A stretch of DNA of 64,000 nucleotides from Bursaphelenchus xylophilus (GCA_904066235.2 CAJFCV020000001.1:868001-932000), one strand, 5' to 3'; shown: positions 22,145 through 33,377, counted from the first letter of the stretch. Notes: generated by a model not told the origin, from the letters alone. Numbers and translations: made by a program.

Positions 22145-22160
22145 TCAGTTGTTTACGCCT

Positions 22161-22586
22161 GGGGCCGATTCGCTATCTGAAAGTTTGCTGAAGGTTAGTT
22201 GAAAAGTTAACAAATGCCGTTGCTGGCAACAACCCCTCCGGAGGATGGCAGAAGCTCAACCCGTGGCAGGACCTTCTTGAGGATTGGCAGACTGGAGAAC
22301 CGACGTGACATCCCCATCTTGGCCCCGAATCATGGCCCGTTTCTCTACTTTTGATAGATGATCAGCGGAAATAAATTGAATTGAATTGAATAGTTGAAAA
22401 TGGTAGGGCGCAGCTCGGAAAACTGGCACGGGCGCAGCTCGGGGCTGCTCGGAAAACAAGCTTTCGCAGCTCGCCGGAGCTAACTTTTAGCCTGTTTTTG
22501 AGCTGCACCCAAGACGCGAGCCCGTGCAAGTTCTCCGAGCTGCGCCCCAAGATTTTCAGCAAACTTTCAGTTAGCGCATTGGCCCC
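22161..22586. mobile_element. Inverted-repeat element enclosing a possible non-LTR retroelement 3' end
   Basis: The ends GGGGCCGATTCGCTATCTGA and its imperfect complement near 22586 bound the element, with CTGAAAGTTTGCTG inside each end. From 22220 to 22395 the interior reads like a retroelement 3' end, closing with AAATTGAATTGAATTGAA, a short-period tail. It is followed by inverted GCAGCTCGG/CCGAGCTGCG blocks. The retroelement call is inference from the tail only. Confidence 0.45.
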
Positions 22587-22769
22587 TGGAAAAATCCGAT
22601 TTTTTGTCGAAAATTTATACGCTGCAATAGTAATAGAGTCAGCAGCAAAAGAACACGACTTTTTTGAAAATTTTGATCAAAAAAAGGATGAAATCATGAT
22701 GGTTTTAAGAGCGAGCTAAGAGTCTCGCACACGTCTTAATGCCAGCAAACTTGCCGGAATTGACTTTGG

Positions 22770-22870
22770 CGACATGCACTGTGCAAAAAAAAGTCCGGGT
22801 GCGACATGAAAAAAGCCTATAGCACGGTGAAAAAAGCAACACCTTGCGTAATGCACGGTAAAATCAGCCC
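22770..22870. mobile_element. GCACTGTGC MITE fragment
   Basis: A dyad at about 22776 (ATGCACTGTGCAAAAAAAAG), then GTCCGGGTGCGAC, AAAAAAGCCTATAGCACGG and further near-dyads, resemble the core of the 24308 and 30808 elements. No ends. Confidence 0.5.
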
Positions 22871-23129
22871 CCAAATTTGATCATGCCATACTCTAACCTT
22901 TTCACCTACAGTGATATCAAATAACAGTCGTTGTTCTCGATTACCAAACGAATGAGTTGGCATTTATCTTATGCACAGCTAGTTGGGAACCGTGTGGTGT
23001 TTACATTGGCAATTACAGGTGTTTCCTTCAATACTTTTCTGGATTTGAATTACACACAACCTGATACAAATTTCAGGAATGAATCAAACCTCAGTACAAA
23101 AATTGTCACTGGAAAAAATTCTATTTGTT

Positions 23130-23580
23130 ATATCAGTCTGTCGGAAAAATAATGAGCGCAATATCGCTGCATCGCGAAAAGGCAATTTGGTTTTTTCACA
23201 ATTCTCTTTCTCTGCGGCAATGAGCTGTCACGATTTCGTGAAGAATTCCCAGAAATTAGCATAACCACGAATATTTTGATATAAATGTAATGGATCGACC
23301 GCTTTTCGGTCACTCGTTGGTGAAATAAACATATTTTTGGAATTCTTGGAAGTCCCCTTGTCATAGTGCGATGGTGGTAGAAGCTAGTTGCAGTCAATGT
23401 CGTGAGTTCACAGTTTTTACTGCTAGAGTTCTCTAGTTATGTCTCCGGGTTAGTAGGGGCAGTGGATACTATGAGTAGAGGGCAAGTTAGGGGCCTCTTT
23501 ACACCTCGACTACATAAGTCTTGACAGCGCTTTTCGATGCGACAGAGTGCCCATTATTTTCCAGACAACTGCCTTGCCCT
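23130..23580. mobile_element. Degenerate TCTGTCGGG MITE (GAGCACAATGTCGC type)
   Basis: The left end ATCAGTCTGTCGGAAAAATA at 23134 is followed by GAGCGCAATATCGCTGC. A right end GCCCATTATTTTCCAGACAA lies at 23550-23572. About 280 bp of unrelated sequence lies between. Confidence 0.5.
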
Positions 23581-23844
23581 GTAAGGCGAGCTATTCGATA
23601 TTATAAATTTATGATATTTCGAGAACTTTTTAACAATGCATGATAATAACACTATAATAATAATCATGCTTTGAAAGGGTAATGATACAGTGCATGATCA
23701 ATTGAAAAAGGGCAAGAGGATAAGACAACAAGAAATTTCAACTACATACTGTATAAAGCCTACTAATGACAGAGGAGCACCTCGGTTCTCCCGAAACTCC
23801 TTCCACCATGACTCCCCAAATCAACCAACTCATTCATTAACAAA

Positions 23845-24300
23845 TGCGGATTTGTCGCGCCTTGGAATCGCGACGGCGCACGTCAAACTGACAGGGGAAG
23901 TACCCCAAGTGCGACGCTCAGATTTTGATGAAACTTGGCACAGATTTAAAGTAATTTTTTCTAAAAAATATGCGAGAATCCTAGCTCGCGCTTTGCAGAA
24001 ACAACCGGGATTTTTAGATCGTAGGTCGGCGAAAATTTAGGACTTTTTGCCGAATTTCGGCACAAAAATTTGCATACCGGTTTCTACCGTAAAGGGTAAT
24101 GTTTCCACAAAAAATAAATTTTTTCTAAACGAAACTGCCAGAGTTATGGCCAAAAAGCGTTTTTCTCTCTGACCGCTCTCCGCGTTGGGCGTACTCTCTC
24201 CGCGCTCCTCAGTTTGACGTGCGGCGTGCCATTTTTTGACGGCGAGACATTTTGCTGCAACAAATCCACATTATTTTCCCGACAGACTGACATTTTTTGA
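23845..24300. mobile_element. TCTGTCGGG-family MITE disrupted by a truncated CAGGGGAAGT element
   Basis: The left part (GCGGATTTGTCGCGCCTTGG) and right part (GGCGAGACATTTTGCTGCAA ... ATTATTTTCCCGACAGAC) belong to one MITE. Between them, from 23892, lies CAGGGGAAGTACCCCAAGTG with the family interior in inverted order, lacking its other terminus. GCACGTCAAACTGA and its inverse flank the insert. Confidence 0.6.
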
Positions 24301-24307
24301 CAAATCG

Positions 24308-24480
24308 ATTCTAGTCCCTCCTGAAAGTCGTCGGACTGATTTCTGACGTTTGCACTGTGCCAGAAAAGTCGGTGCAAACGACAGCCCAAAAAAGCCTATT
24401 GTACGGTGCAAAAAGCAAGAAATTTCACAGTGCAAAGGAAACTTTTGTTTTTGCACTGTGTGTGCCGCTAATTTCGGACT
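24308..24480. mobile_element. GCACTGTGC-bearing MITE
   Basis: The ends are CTAGTCCCTCCTGAAAGTCG and the inverse-like CGCTAATTTCGGACTA. The core has GACGTTTGCACTGTGCCAG, AAAAAAGCCTATTGTACGG, a dyad near 24430 and CACTGTGTGTGCCGC. Confidence 0.6.
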
Positions 24481-24815
24481 ATCAGTCTGTCGGGACAAAT
24501 CTCCAACTGCGGCGGCCGCTGCAAAGCGACGCACGTCAAACTGAGGAGTCCGGTGACCGGAATAGACTCTTCGCTATCGGTTTTTTACACTCCCATCTTG
24601 ATTTCGCAGAGAAAGAGAGAAAAAAAGACACGCAAAAACGTACTCTCTCGTCCCAAAAAAATCCCCATTTCTTCCCCGACAAAACGTTTTTTCGCGTCTT
24701 TTTTTGGCAAATTGCCAATCCATTCACCGGAATGTTTTAGCTTCTCGCAGTTTGACGTGCGATGATCCGCGATTCCAAGGCGCGACGAATCCGCATTATT
24801 TTCCCGACAGACTGA
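24480..24815. mobile_element. TCTGTCGGG-family MITE with ~200 bp insert
   Basis: The left end ATCAGTCTGTCGGGACAAAT (24482) runs into GCGACGCACGTCAAACTGA. The right part CAGTTTGACGTGCGATGATC runs to CCGACAGACTGATG near 24815. 24545-24745 between is unrelated, pyrimidine-rich DNA. Confidence 0.55.
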
Positions 24816-25625
24816 TGGTATTCAAAATGGTATTTTTTGGGGCAAGTGCACTGCAAGAAGTAGACTTTTTTCGCGATTTTCGGAGCAACATCCAAAAGCA
24901 AATTATGATGACTTTTCGCCCCGACTAGTTCTATGACAAACATCATTCCTCACAAGAGGCTTTACCAGGGGCGTAGCTGCCCAAAGATTCAAGAAAAATG
25001 GGAGTCGTACCCCTTGTCCCCCCTAGCCAAGCCCCTTGGCCTTACTGTAAAAACAATTCACTTTCCTACCGTAATACTTCCCTAAACGCCCCTAAACATG
25101 TACCAACAATCTGCCCCAAAAAACGGGGCTGCAAAATGTTTCCTCGGACGGCGACAAACATGGTTATGCACACCTCATTTCCTCGACATCAAAAATAATT
25201 CCCGTCAAAGGAGGTCGGGCGGCGGGCTCCCGCAAAATTACGGGGCCGTATAAGATTTCCGCTCGTCCACATAAAGGAACAAGGCCATAGGGCATTCATA
25301 AATGCATAAAGGCAGCTGGAACCGAGCCCAATCTTGTCCTCATCAAAGGACAACCGGAGGCAAGGGAACGGCACACTTCTTGTTTTAGCCGCAGGGCATA
25401 CAAATTCCGTAAATTTTAGAGCCGCCAAAATGAAACATGGAGAAGAAAGGGAGTCGAAAAAGTGGTCGTTCACTGAGGTCGAGCTGACAATTGAGAGAGG
25501 AGGAATGTCTGAGAAGGTAAAAAGAAGAGGATGCAAGGTTATGTACTATTACTACGCTCTCTCAAAGATCAAGATCGTACAGCTTTGGTCGCGAAGCGGT
25601 AAAGCACAGTGAATTTCACGTTCTG
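24816..25625. other. Unique sequence without recognisable gene
   Basis: Ordinary composition. Overlapping open frames on both strands (115 codons minus, 92 codons plus) show no family motif and no splice pattern. Confidence 0.35.
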
Positions 25626-25629
25626 CACC

Positions 25630-26340
25630 GTGCATTTGACATAATACTACGCCGTTTCAAAAGTACGTGGACTTTTCGTCGCAAGCTCTCCGCACTGTGC
25701 AATTCACCTTTTGCACCGTGCAATAGGCTTTTTTGGGCTGTCGCTCGCACCTTGGAACTTTTTCCCGTATTGCAAGCGCCAAAAATCACTCCAGCGACTT
25801 TCCGGACGGACTAGTGGTCGCGCCATAAGTCCGTAGAATTTACACAGTGCGCGCCGACTTCCCGCTTTCGCACTAGCGACATGCACTTTTCTGCGAGCGC
25901 ACCCCGCGATGCCGCCGAAAAAATTCTACGGACTTTATGGCGCGAGTAGTAATATCAGTCTGTCGGGAAAATAACGGCGTATCGTCGCATCAAAAAGTCT
26001 CGCCTCACCGCTATCGCGCACCAAATCTCCAGCTGCGGCCGCAAAGCGATGATGGGCGATTCCGAGGCGCGACGATCCGCCGTTATTTTCCCGACAGACT
26101 GATAGTACGCCTTTTCAAAGGTGTGCAGACTTTTTTCGCGGCGCACACAGCATTTTGCCACTTTCTGCACCGGGCAACGTCTGTCGCTGCACAGTGCGAA
26201 AAGCTTGCGACAAAAAGTATACGCACTTTATGAAAATACTAACAGTCCTTCCGGAAGTCGACTGTCGCTCGCTCGCCGACTTTTTTCGCACGGTGCAAAC
26301 GCCAAAAATCAGTCCACCGACTGGCCGGAAGGACCAGTGC
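25630..26340. mobile_element. Nested cluster: three dyad-bearing MITEs and one TCTGTCGGG MITE
   Basis: 25650-25800 carries CGTTTCAAAAGTACGTGGAC and two dyads. 25808-25948 has ends CTAGTGGTCGCGCCATAAGT and ACTTTATGGCGCGAGTAGT. 25952-26105 is a TCTGTCGGGAAAATAACGGC MITE of the GCGGATCGTCGC subtype. 26105-26240 ends ACGCACTTTATGAAAATACT. 26245-26340 has TCCTTCCGGAAGTCGACTG at one end and GACTGGCCGGAAGGACCAG at the other. Confidence 0.6.
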
Positions 26341-27100
26341 ACGGCAACCCGAAGTGTTTCCTGGCTCCTTTCGATACTTCGCCCATTTTGTATCGGTTGA
26401 AATCAAACGAAATGTCACAAAAGAATTTTTTGTGGGTTTTTCCGACCGAAAAATATTTTTCTCGGAATTATTTTATTTCTGTTCTCAATTTTGACACTTC
26501 GTTTGGACGAAACTCAAAAGTGGGCGGGAAACATTTTTCTTTTATTTCGGGTTGCCGTGCAGTGCGGCATTAACCCGTACTCGGCCTACGGTTGAGACTC
26601 ATTCCAGAAAACCCTCAATAAACCACACCGACCTTTTGTGCGCTCAAATAAATCTGAGATCTCATGCCGGCCCCTCTCCAGTTCAGAAGAGAGCCCAATA
26701 AGCCTTACAAATCCAACTTTATTACATACGACTTGGCATAATTTTCGCTCCCTTCTTTGTGCCAAAGAGAATGCCATGCAGGGAGCCGCTTTTTGGCATG
26801 GAAATGTTTCCCAGTTCTCACGTGTAATGTATGGTTTTATAAGATCTAAACAGAGGGTTTGGGCAAAAGAAATGGCATGGAAAAAATTTTCAGCCGCAAA
26901 ATCTGTTCTACTTGCGGTAAAAAGAAAATTTTTGGCGCGGCTGCACCCCTTTTTCGACAAGGCAAAGCAATTTACAATGTTCTTAAAATACAAACTTCAA
27001 AATCGGTCGGGAAAAAATGTCACACATTTATTTCACTTGCTGACGAACAGGTGTTGTTCTCAACAGCGCAGAAAAAACCTGAACGGTCGCAATAGAAGTT
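26341..27100. other. Unique sequence, long open frame not considered a gene
   Basis: A 260-codon plus-strand frame starts at 26638, but it runs into MITE-like sequence after 27100 and is shadowed by a 135-codon minus frame. No motif is recognisable and no splice signals delimit an exon. Confidence 0.4.
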
Positions 27101-27119
27101 GGACCGCCCCGGGGCCATG

Positions 27120-27540
27120 CGGTATCACGAGGGATACAGCATGGCAGGAAGAGCCGAGATATTCACCGATCATTGGGACAAGAGAGTGCGAGAAATGCGG
27201 AGAACAGTCGGAGAGAAAGCACTTTTTGCCAACATCTTCGCGATTTTCGACCGGTCGATTTGTTTCCGAATTTTTGACATACTTCGAGGCCACACGTCAA
27301 TCGTTGAGAATTTCGACTCCAGCTTTGCAAGGTGCGCCGAGATATTCAACGGTCGCCGAATTGACTACACAAAATGCGGAGAGCAGCCAAAGAGAAAAAC
27401 ACTTTTTTTTAGATCCTTGAATATCTCGGCTCTCACTGCAAAGCGCGAGCTAAAATTTTCAGGAACTGATGTGTCTTCTCTGCAGAAAATGTATGCGAAA
27501 TTTAAAGAAACTCCTGAGCGTCGCCCTTGGAGAATTCAAC
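27120..27540. mobile_element. Decayed MITE of the TCGACCGGTCGA / GCGGAGAG module group
   Basis: Contains GAGAAATGCGGAGAACAGTC, TCGACCGGTCGA (27247-27258), a second GCGGAGAGCAGCCAAAGAG module and a right-end-like CTGAGCGTCGCCCTTGGAG at about 27514. A composite remnant. Confidence 0.5.
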
Positions 27541-27937
27541 TTGCAAAATTATAAATAACACAAGCTTTCGGGTTAAAAAATTTCATTTTCAAGTCATTCC
27601 AAAGCCCCTAATGAACTCAACATTCGAGCTCGTATAGAAAATACGGACCACAGGGTTGAGTGGACTCGAAAAAAGCGTTATCAAGCGCGCCTTGTTTGCT
27701 TATTTACCCGAATCGTTTTTTTAATTAACTCAACGTGCGTCAACGTTCCTTTCGGGCCCCGACGCTGAATGGGAAATTAATTTGAAGCCGGCCAAATTTG
27801 AGGATTCAAAAATAAGACATGAAGATCAAAAATAAGGTGTATTTTTGGGGGAGTGGGATGATGTCACTTTTAGATGTGAAGAAAGGGAGATTTTCACGTA
27901 GGAAATAAGCGATTTCAAGGGTGATTCAACGTAAATA

Positions 27938-28182
27938 CATTGGTGTTCCTGATTCAGTGGTAAAAACGTGCCATTTTGAATCCGGGAAATATCAAAAATG
28001 TGGCAAAATACCTCCCTCTCCAAGTGAAAAACCTCCAATTTGAAAAGCGCGCCCTCTCTTTTTTGAGGGAGCTCTTCAAAACGGAGTTTTTTAGTTGGGC
28101 AGGGAGGCATTTTGCTACATTTTCTAATACTTCCCGGATGCAAAATGGTACGTTTTTTGCCACTGGATCAGGTCCGTAACTG
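27938..28182. mobile_element. CAGTGG-type MITE, divergent copy
   Basis: The ends CATTGGTGTTCCTGATTCAG and CTGGATCAGGTCCGTAACTG are inverted repeats with TA at both borders. The arms continue through GTATCAAAAATGTGGCAAAA-like sequence and CCTCCCTCTCCAAGTGAAAA. The same family is found intact at 39391-39638. Confidence 0.7.
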
Positions 28183-28675
28183 TAATTGAAGCTAATTTAT
28201 GAACAAAACTTGATAATTGTGGAGTTTTGACATAAATATAGTACTGTAAAAATCCTGTTTTTTTACTTGGCTAGAAGTCATCTTTTTTTAACAGATCTCC
28301 CAAGGAAAATAAAATTTTGGCGACCTTATGATCTTGTTGAAACTGGAGATAGATTAACAAGGGAAGCACCCCAAGTGGGAGGCTCAAGGGAAGCTGATAA
28401 TAAATTTACGATCACTTTTTTGATGAAAAGTTGACTGTATTTGACAAAAAAAGATCACAAGTCCAATATTCTTTCATGACCAAGTTTATCAAAGGTTGAC
28501 CGGTCGATTTTTTTTGAAAATTTACCCATGCGTTCTGTCAAGGCCATATTTCATGTCGTGAAAATTTTAGCTCGCCCTTTGCAGGGACAGCCAAGATATT
28601 CAACGATCTTTGCTGCCGAGAGAGTACACGAAACGTGGAGAGCGGTTAGCGAGAAAAACACTTTTTAGCCATGTC
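28183..28675. other. Noncoding, MITE scraps
   Basis: Contains a short left-end fragment AACAAGGGAAGCACCCCAAG (28354) and, from 28498, TTGACCGGTCGA followed by a module with GTGGAGAGCGGTTAGCGAG (28633). No gene. Confidence 0.4.
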
Positions 28676-28678
28676 TAT

Positions 28679-28833
28679 CGGTCTGTCGGGAAAAAACGGC
28701 GGATCGTCGCGCCTCGGAGTCGCTCGTCATCGTTTTGCGATTGCAAGCCGCGGCTTGGGATTTGGTGCGCGATAGCGGCGAGGCGAGACATTTTGCTGCG
28801 ACGATCCGCCGTTATTTTTCCGACAGACTGATA
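28679..28833. mobile_element. TCTGTCGGG-family MITE (GCGGATCGTCGC subtype)
   Basis: TATCGGTCTGTCGGGAAAAA opens and GTTATTTTTCCGACAGACTG closes. The interior shares GCGGCTTGGGATTTGGTGCG and GGCGAGACATTTTGCTGCGA with the other copies. Confidence 0.75.
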
Positions 28834-28888
28834 TGCCAGTTGAGTGTGGAAAAATTGATGTTTGTGGCAACATTACCCTCTTTGGTAG

Positions 28889-29047
28889 TACTAGTCGCGG
28901 CATAAAGTCCGTAGATTTTGCACAGTGCGTTTTTCGCCCCGCGCCGCTGCGACTTCCCGTTTTTGCACTAGCGACATGTACTTTTCGGTAAGCGCACCCG
29001 GCGACATCGGCGAAAAAAATTCTACGGACTTTATGGCGCGACTAGTA
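28889..29047. mobile_element. Dyad-bearing MITE with TACTAGTCGCG ends
   Basis: The ends TACTAGTCGCGGCATAAAGT and ACTTTATGGCGCGACTAGTA are inverted repeats; TA borders are consistent with a TA duplication. The core carries TTTGCACAGTGCG. A relative lies at 25808-25948. Confidence 0.7.
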
Positions 29048-29569
29048 ATAGGTGTGAAAATTTTCAAGGGAAAATTTGCAAAAAAAAGAGTTACAAACCT
29101 CGAAAAATGTCAAAATTTGGTCCCGAACTGAACGGGGTTCGGATCTCCGAATCCTAAGGATACGCAGCATAATAAATCTCAGCATTTAGCTGAAAATTAA
29201 AGAAGTTACAGCCAATTCAAAACCGACCACAAAAATGCCCACACACTGTACCAGAACTCCCCTCTACAATGATAACCAACTTTCCCCCACAAAACTAACA
29301 AACCACCCACTGTTTTCAGTTCCCTCTGACATGTCCCACAAACAGAACTAAATTTTTCCCCATTCGCCATATCCAAAGTCCTTCAATTGTCATTTCCGTG
29401 GGCCCGGGTCCAATTATAATATTTATATGCCGTCTCCATTCCATTTCTTGACATATTTCCGTCCTTTTGTCAATATTCGAATAAATTCTCCCCGCCCCAA
29501 TTAGAAAGAAGGCCACAAATTAGTTTTTTGGTCGAGCGACAAAGCAAAAAAGTCTTTTTTTTCCCAGTG

Positions 29570-30478
29570 CCACTACGTTTTTTTAAAAGTGCATATACTT
29601 TTGTCGCAAAGTTTTTCGCACTGTGCGATTCGAATATCGCCCGGTTGCACAGTGCAAAAAGGTTCGAAGAGGTCCGCACAGTGCGAAAAACCCATTTTTG
29701 CACCGTGCAGTTGGCTTTTTGCGCGCGCGAAAAACAATTTCACAGTGCAAAAAGGTTCAAAAAGGTCCGCACGGTGCGAAAAACCCCCAACTTGCACTGT
29801 GCATTTGACATTTTGCGCGCGCGGCAAACAATTGCACAGTGCAAAGTCGTCCGAAGAGGTCCGCACGGTGCGAAAAATGGTTTTTGCACTGTGCATTTGT
29901 CACTTTGCGCGCGCGACAAACAACTGCACAGTGCAAAATGATCCGAAAAGGTCCGCACGGTGCGAAAAACCCCCAACTTGCACTGTGCATTTGACATTTT
30001 GCGCGCGCGGCAAACAACTGCACAGTGCAAAGTCGTCCGAAGAGGTCCGCACGGTGCGAAAAATCCCCAATTTGCACCGTGCATTTGGCTTTTTGCGCGC
30101 GCGACAAACAACTGCACAGCGCAAAATGATCCGAAAAGGTCCGCACTGTGCAAAAATGGTTTTTGCATTTGCATGGGCCATTTTTCGCACGGTGCGGAGC
30201 TTTCGAACCATTTCGCACTGTGCAATTGCTTATCGCGCGGTCAAAATGTCAAATGCACGGTGCAAAATGGGGGTTTTTGCACGGTGCGGCCAGGCGACAA
30301 AAATTCCACGCATTTGAAAAAACGCACTGTGCAAAGACATTTTTCGCACAGTGCGGACCATTCGGACCATTTCGCACTGTGCGGCGCGCAAAATGTGAAG
30401 TGCACAGTGCAAAATGCGGTTTTTCGCACTATGCGGCCCGCGACAAAAATTCCGCGCACTTTTAAAAAAACGCAGGAC
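29570..30478. mobile_element. Large GCACNGTGC element with 93-94-bp internal tandem repeat
   Basis: The ends ACGTTTTTTTAAAAGTGC and GCACTTTTAAAAAAACGC are inverted repeats. Inside, five units of about 93-94 bp (GCGCGCGCG starts near 29721, 29815, 29907, 30001 and 30095) each carry three dyads: GCACAGTGC, GCACGGTGC and GCACTGTGC. From about 30180 the order reverses. The long open frames on both strands (up to 242 codons) are repeat artefacts. Confidence 0.75.
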
Positions 30479-30807
30479 CAAAAAAAGGCGAAAAATTCGG
30501 GAGGCACAAAAAGTTAATTGAGCTAAAAAATAAAAAAAAATTAGGGCCAGCTGAACAGCGGGCCGGGTTTAATTAATTCGCACCCGCCGAATTCCCGTGC
30601 TCGTCGTGTGCGGAGCAGGACGGCTTTATTACTATAAAAGACAGCGATTAGCTGGCCGGAAGCCGCATCATCAACCAATCCAACGGTCATTGAATTATTC
30701 TGTCAATTGGTGGGAGCGCGTGAGGGTGGAGACTTATGTGTTGTTGACGTGCAAAAAACAAAGAAAAATTTGTGAAATGGGGAACGAAAAAGCTTGGGGG
30801 CATTTCC

Positions 30808-30992
30808 CGCTCCGTTCGCCTAGTCGCTGGAGTGATTTTTGGCGTTTGCACTGTGCACAAAAACTCAGGGTGCGGGCGACAGCCGAAAAAAAATAATTTA
30901 CACAGTGCAAAAAGCAACATGTTGCACAGTGCAAAATGAACTTTCGTTTTCGCACAGTGCATGTCGCAGAAATCATTTTGCTGACTTTGCGA
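30808..30992. mobile_element. Dyad-bearing MITE with CCGTTCGC ends
   Basis: CCGCTCCGTTCGCCTAGTCG opens and ATTTTGCTGACTTTGCGAAC closes. The interior has five dyads in GTTTGCACTGTGCAC, TTACACAGTGCAA, TTGCACAGTGCAA and similar, plus GTCGCAG. The best-preserved copy of the family seen split at 14290-15160. Confidence 0.7.
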
Positions 30993-31003
30993 ACGCACCA
31001 CTA

Positions 31004-31162
31004 CCCGTCTGTCGGGAAAATAATGAGCACAATGTCGCTGCTCCAATCGCGTCGCCGAAATGAAAAGCAATTTGATTTTTCAGCGACAAAATGCATTTTC
31101 TCGGCGGCGATGCGATTTTCGATGCGACAGAGAGCTCATTATTTTCCCGACATACTGATAAT
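31004..31162. mobile_element. TCTGTCGGG-family MITE (GAGCACAATGTCGC subtype)
   Basis: CCGTCTGTCGGGAAAATAAT opens and CTCATTATTTTCCCGACATA closes. The interior has AGCAATTTGATTTTTCAGCG and ATTTTCTCGGCGGCGATGCG. Confidence 0.75.
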
Positions 31163-31174
31163 AGCAGTGGCAAT

Positions 31175-31593
31175 CAGAGATTGCCACGGCTCCGGAGCCG
31201 GCTCTTGGCTCCGGCTCGGAGCCGGGAGCCAGAGCCGGAGCCGGTAATTTTGGGTACGGCTCCGGCTCCCGAGCCCAAAGTCGGAGCCAGGCTTCTCAGC
31301 GTTCAAAAAGGTAAAAATCCCATAATCTTGTTAAACCAAATTGCTTAAAAAATACTGGTAAAGATGTGATGCATACTGCAAAAGCGTTGGGTGTGTGATC
31401 TCTGGCACTAATAACTTTTTATTTGGAAAAATATTTTTAAAATTTTTTTGAACGGGAGCCGGGATTCGGAGCCAAAGACCTTTTTAAATTTTTCATGGGA
31501 GCCAAGAGCCGGAGCCGGAGCTGCAAATTTGGCCTCGGCTCCGGCTCTGGGAGCTAAGAGCCGGAGCCGAAATTTTGACCGTGGCAATCTCTG
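31175..31593. mobile_element. GGAGCC-rich inverted-repeat element
   Basis: CAGAGATTGCCACGGCTCCG at the left and CCGTGGCAATCTCTG at the right are inverted repeats. Both arms consist of runs of GGCTCCG/CGGAGCC. The centre (31300-31440) is A/T-rich. It is followed by the right end of another TCTGTCGGG MITE (31600-31652). Confidence 0.7.
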
Positions 31594-31652
31594 GTCGCAA
31601 AGCGATGATTTTAGGCCCGACGAATCCACATTATTTCCCCGACAAACTGAAA

Positions 31653-33050
31653 GGAAAAGTAACAAATTCCTGGAGTGTTCAGAAGTATGCATGGCTCGGC
31701 CGGTTTCATCAAAAAACAGGAAAGTCGGGTCTGGCCCGGTTCGGCCCACTTACAGCTTTTAGCCACTGCTCTAGTTGTTAGTCGTCGCCGGGTCAAAGCA
31801 AAAAGGCCAGCCATATTTGGTCCAGAGTCTCCGCTCAAATTTTTGGTCCGGCCATGGGACCAAAAACGCAGGTCGATCCCTTGTCCCGATCCCCAGCTAC
31901 ATCCGGTCTCCTTTAATTTTACTACATATTATATACGTATTCACTGATGACTCAAATTTAATAATTTATTATACTTTGATGTTTTAAACTGCTAATTAGT
32001 CACTTCCGTCTTGAAAATGCCACTCGCTTCCCCCGTAATCCGCTTATTTTTATTACACATATATCCGAAAAAAAAGTTATTCTCCAACTGTCTTCTTTTC
32101 TTCTTTTCTCTGACCGTCTCTCCTTTTTTGCCATACTCTCTCGTCGATCGTTGAATATCTCAGCAGGGCCGGCACAGCGGAAGATAAAATTTTCAGCATT
32201 TAATATATGACCTATGCAAATTATGTATGCAAAATTTGAAGAAATTCTGTGCATCAGAATTCAAGATATTTACAAAAAAATGTTTTTCGCAAAATTGCCA
32301 AAAGTAAGGGCAAAAGTTCGCCCTCAAGAAAACTGTTCTCCGAAAAAATGTCACTCAAAATTCCGCACTTTCAAGACCACAAACTTAGCCAACAGGGCGG
32401 CCGCCAAAGTTTTGAGAACTAATTTTTTATTGATACTCTTGGTATTTACCCTTTTATATCGATTTCAACGCCCAAAACGATGTCTTGTTCGCGGAAAACA
32501 TTGATAAACACATATCCATTACAAATGTAACACTATAACCCTTGACAATTACATTTTTGGAAGGAAAAATATGTTTTGCCTGAGGCAAGAATGACGTTTT
32601 TTAAGGAAAATTGAGGAAAAAGTCCAAATTTAGTGTAAGAAAAGTAAAAATTGTTACTATTACTGATATCCGACCCCCAAAAAACAATCTAGAATTTGGG
32701 AAAATAATTTTTGGCCCAAGATGTCTTGGCCAGATACCCAAGACCTCAGGCTTTTGGGCCGCTTCTCCCCGGAGACTCGTTGCGGACTCCACAAATCTCG
32801 CGTTTTTATTTCCGCTTCAAGTCGGAGACTGTTTTTTAGGGCCCTTAAACATTCGAAATTAGCCTCCGGGCAATTTCCTACATGAGTTTTGGGGAATTTT
32901 AATTTTGCATAAATTATGCAAATTTGCAAATTTCCGGAAATTTTATGTACAACTTAATGGAATTTGTCACATTTTGAGTGTGTGAACTCGTGTGGGCTGC
33001 AACGGCATTTTATACGATGAAATTTTGGGAAGGTGACATTTTATACGCAA
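31653..33050. other. Noncoding region before the MTG2 3' end
   Basis: Mostly unique. 32095-32215 carries an inverse fragment of the MITE module (TCTGACCGTCTC, ATCGTTGAATATCTCAGCAG). No exon-like sequence is convincing. Confidence 0.4.
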
Positions 33051-33377
33051 ATTTTTTATTTTAACGAAGAAGCCGGGTCTCACCACGAAAACGTGCCAAA
33101 TTTCAACTTATGGGTTGCGTATATGCATGTGGAAAAATGGGACATCTTATGCGACAATATTTGTTCAAGGCGACATTTTATACGCAAATTTTTTATTTTG
33201 CCAGAAAAGCCGGGTCCCACCACGAAAACGCGGAAAAGGAAATTTGGTGACTTTATTATCTTCAGACAAACCATAATTTTTTCAAAAAAACCTTCCAATC
33301 TCCCAAAATCTCAAATTTTCATGCGTCCCACCACGAAAACCCTGAAAAATCAATCCTTTCTTCGAAAACCAACACTA

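Noticed and set aside
26638..27420. 260-codon plus frame
   Set aside because: It crosses into a decayed MITE, has a competing frame on the other strand and shows no family motif.
29589..30317. 242-codon plus frame and several 100-185-codon frames on both strands
   Set aside because: They run through the 93-94-bp dyad repeat. The peptides are periodic and several frames are open at once, as expected from the repeat.
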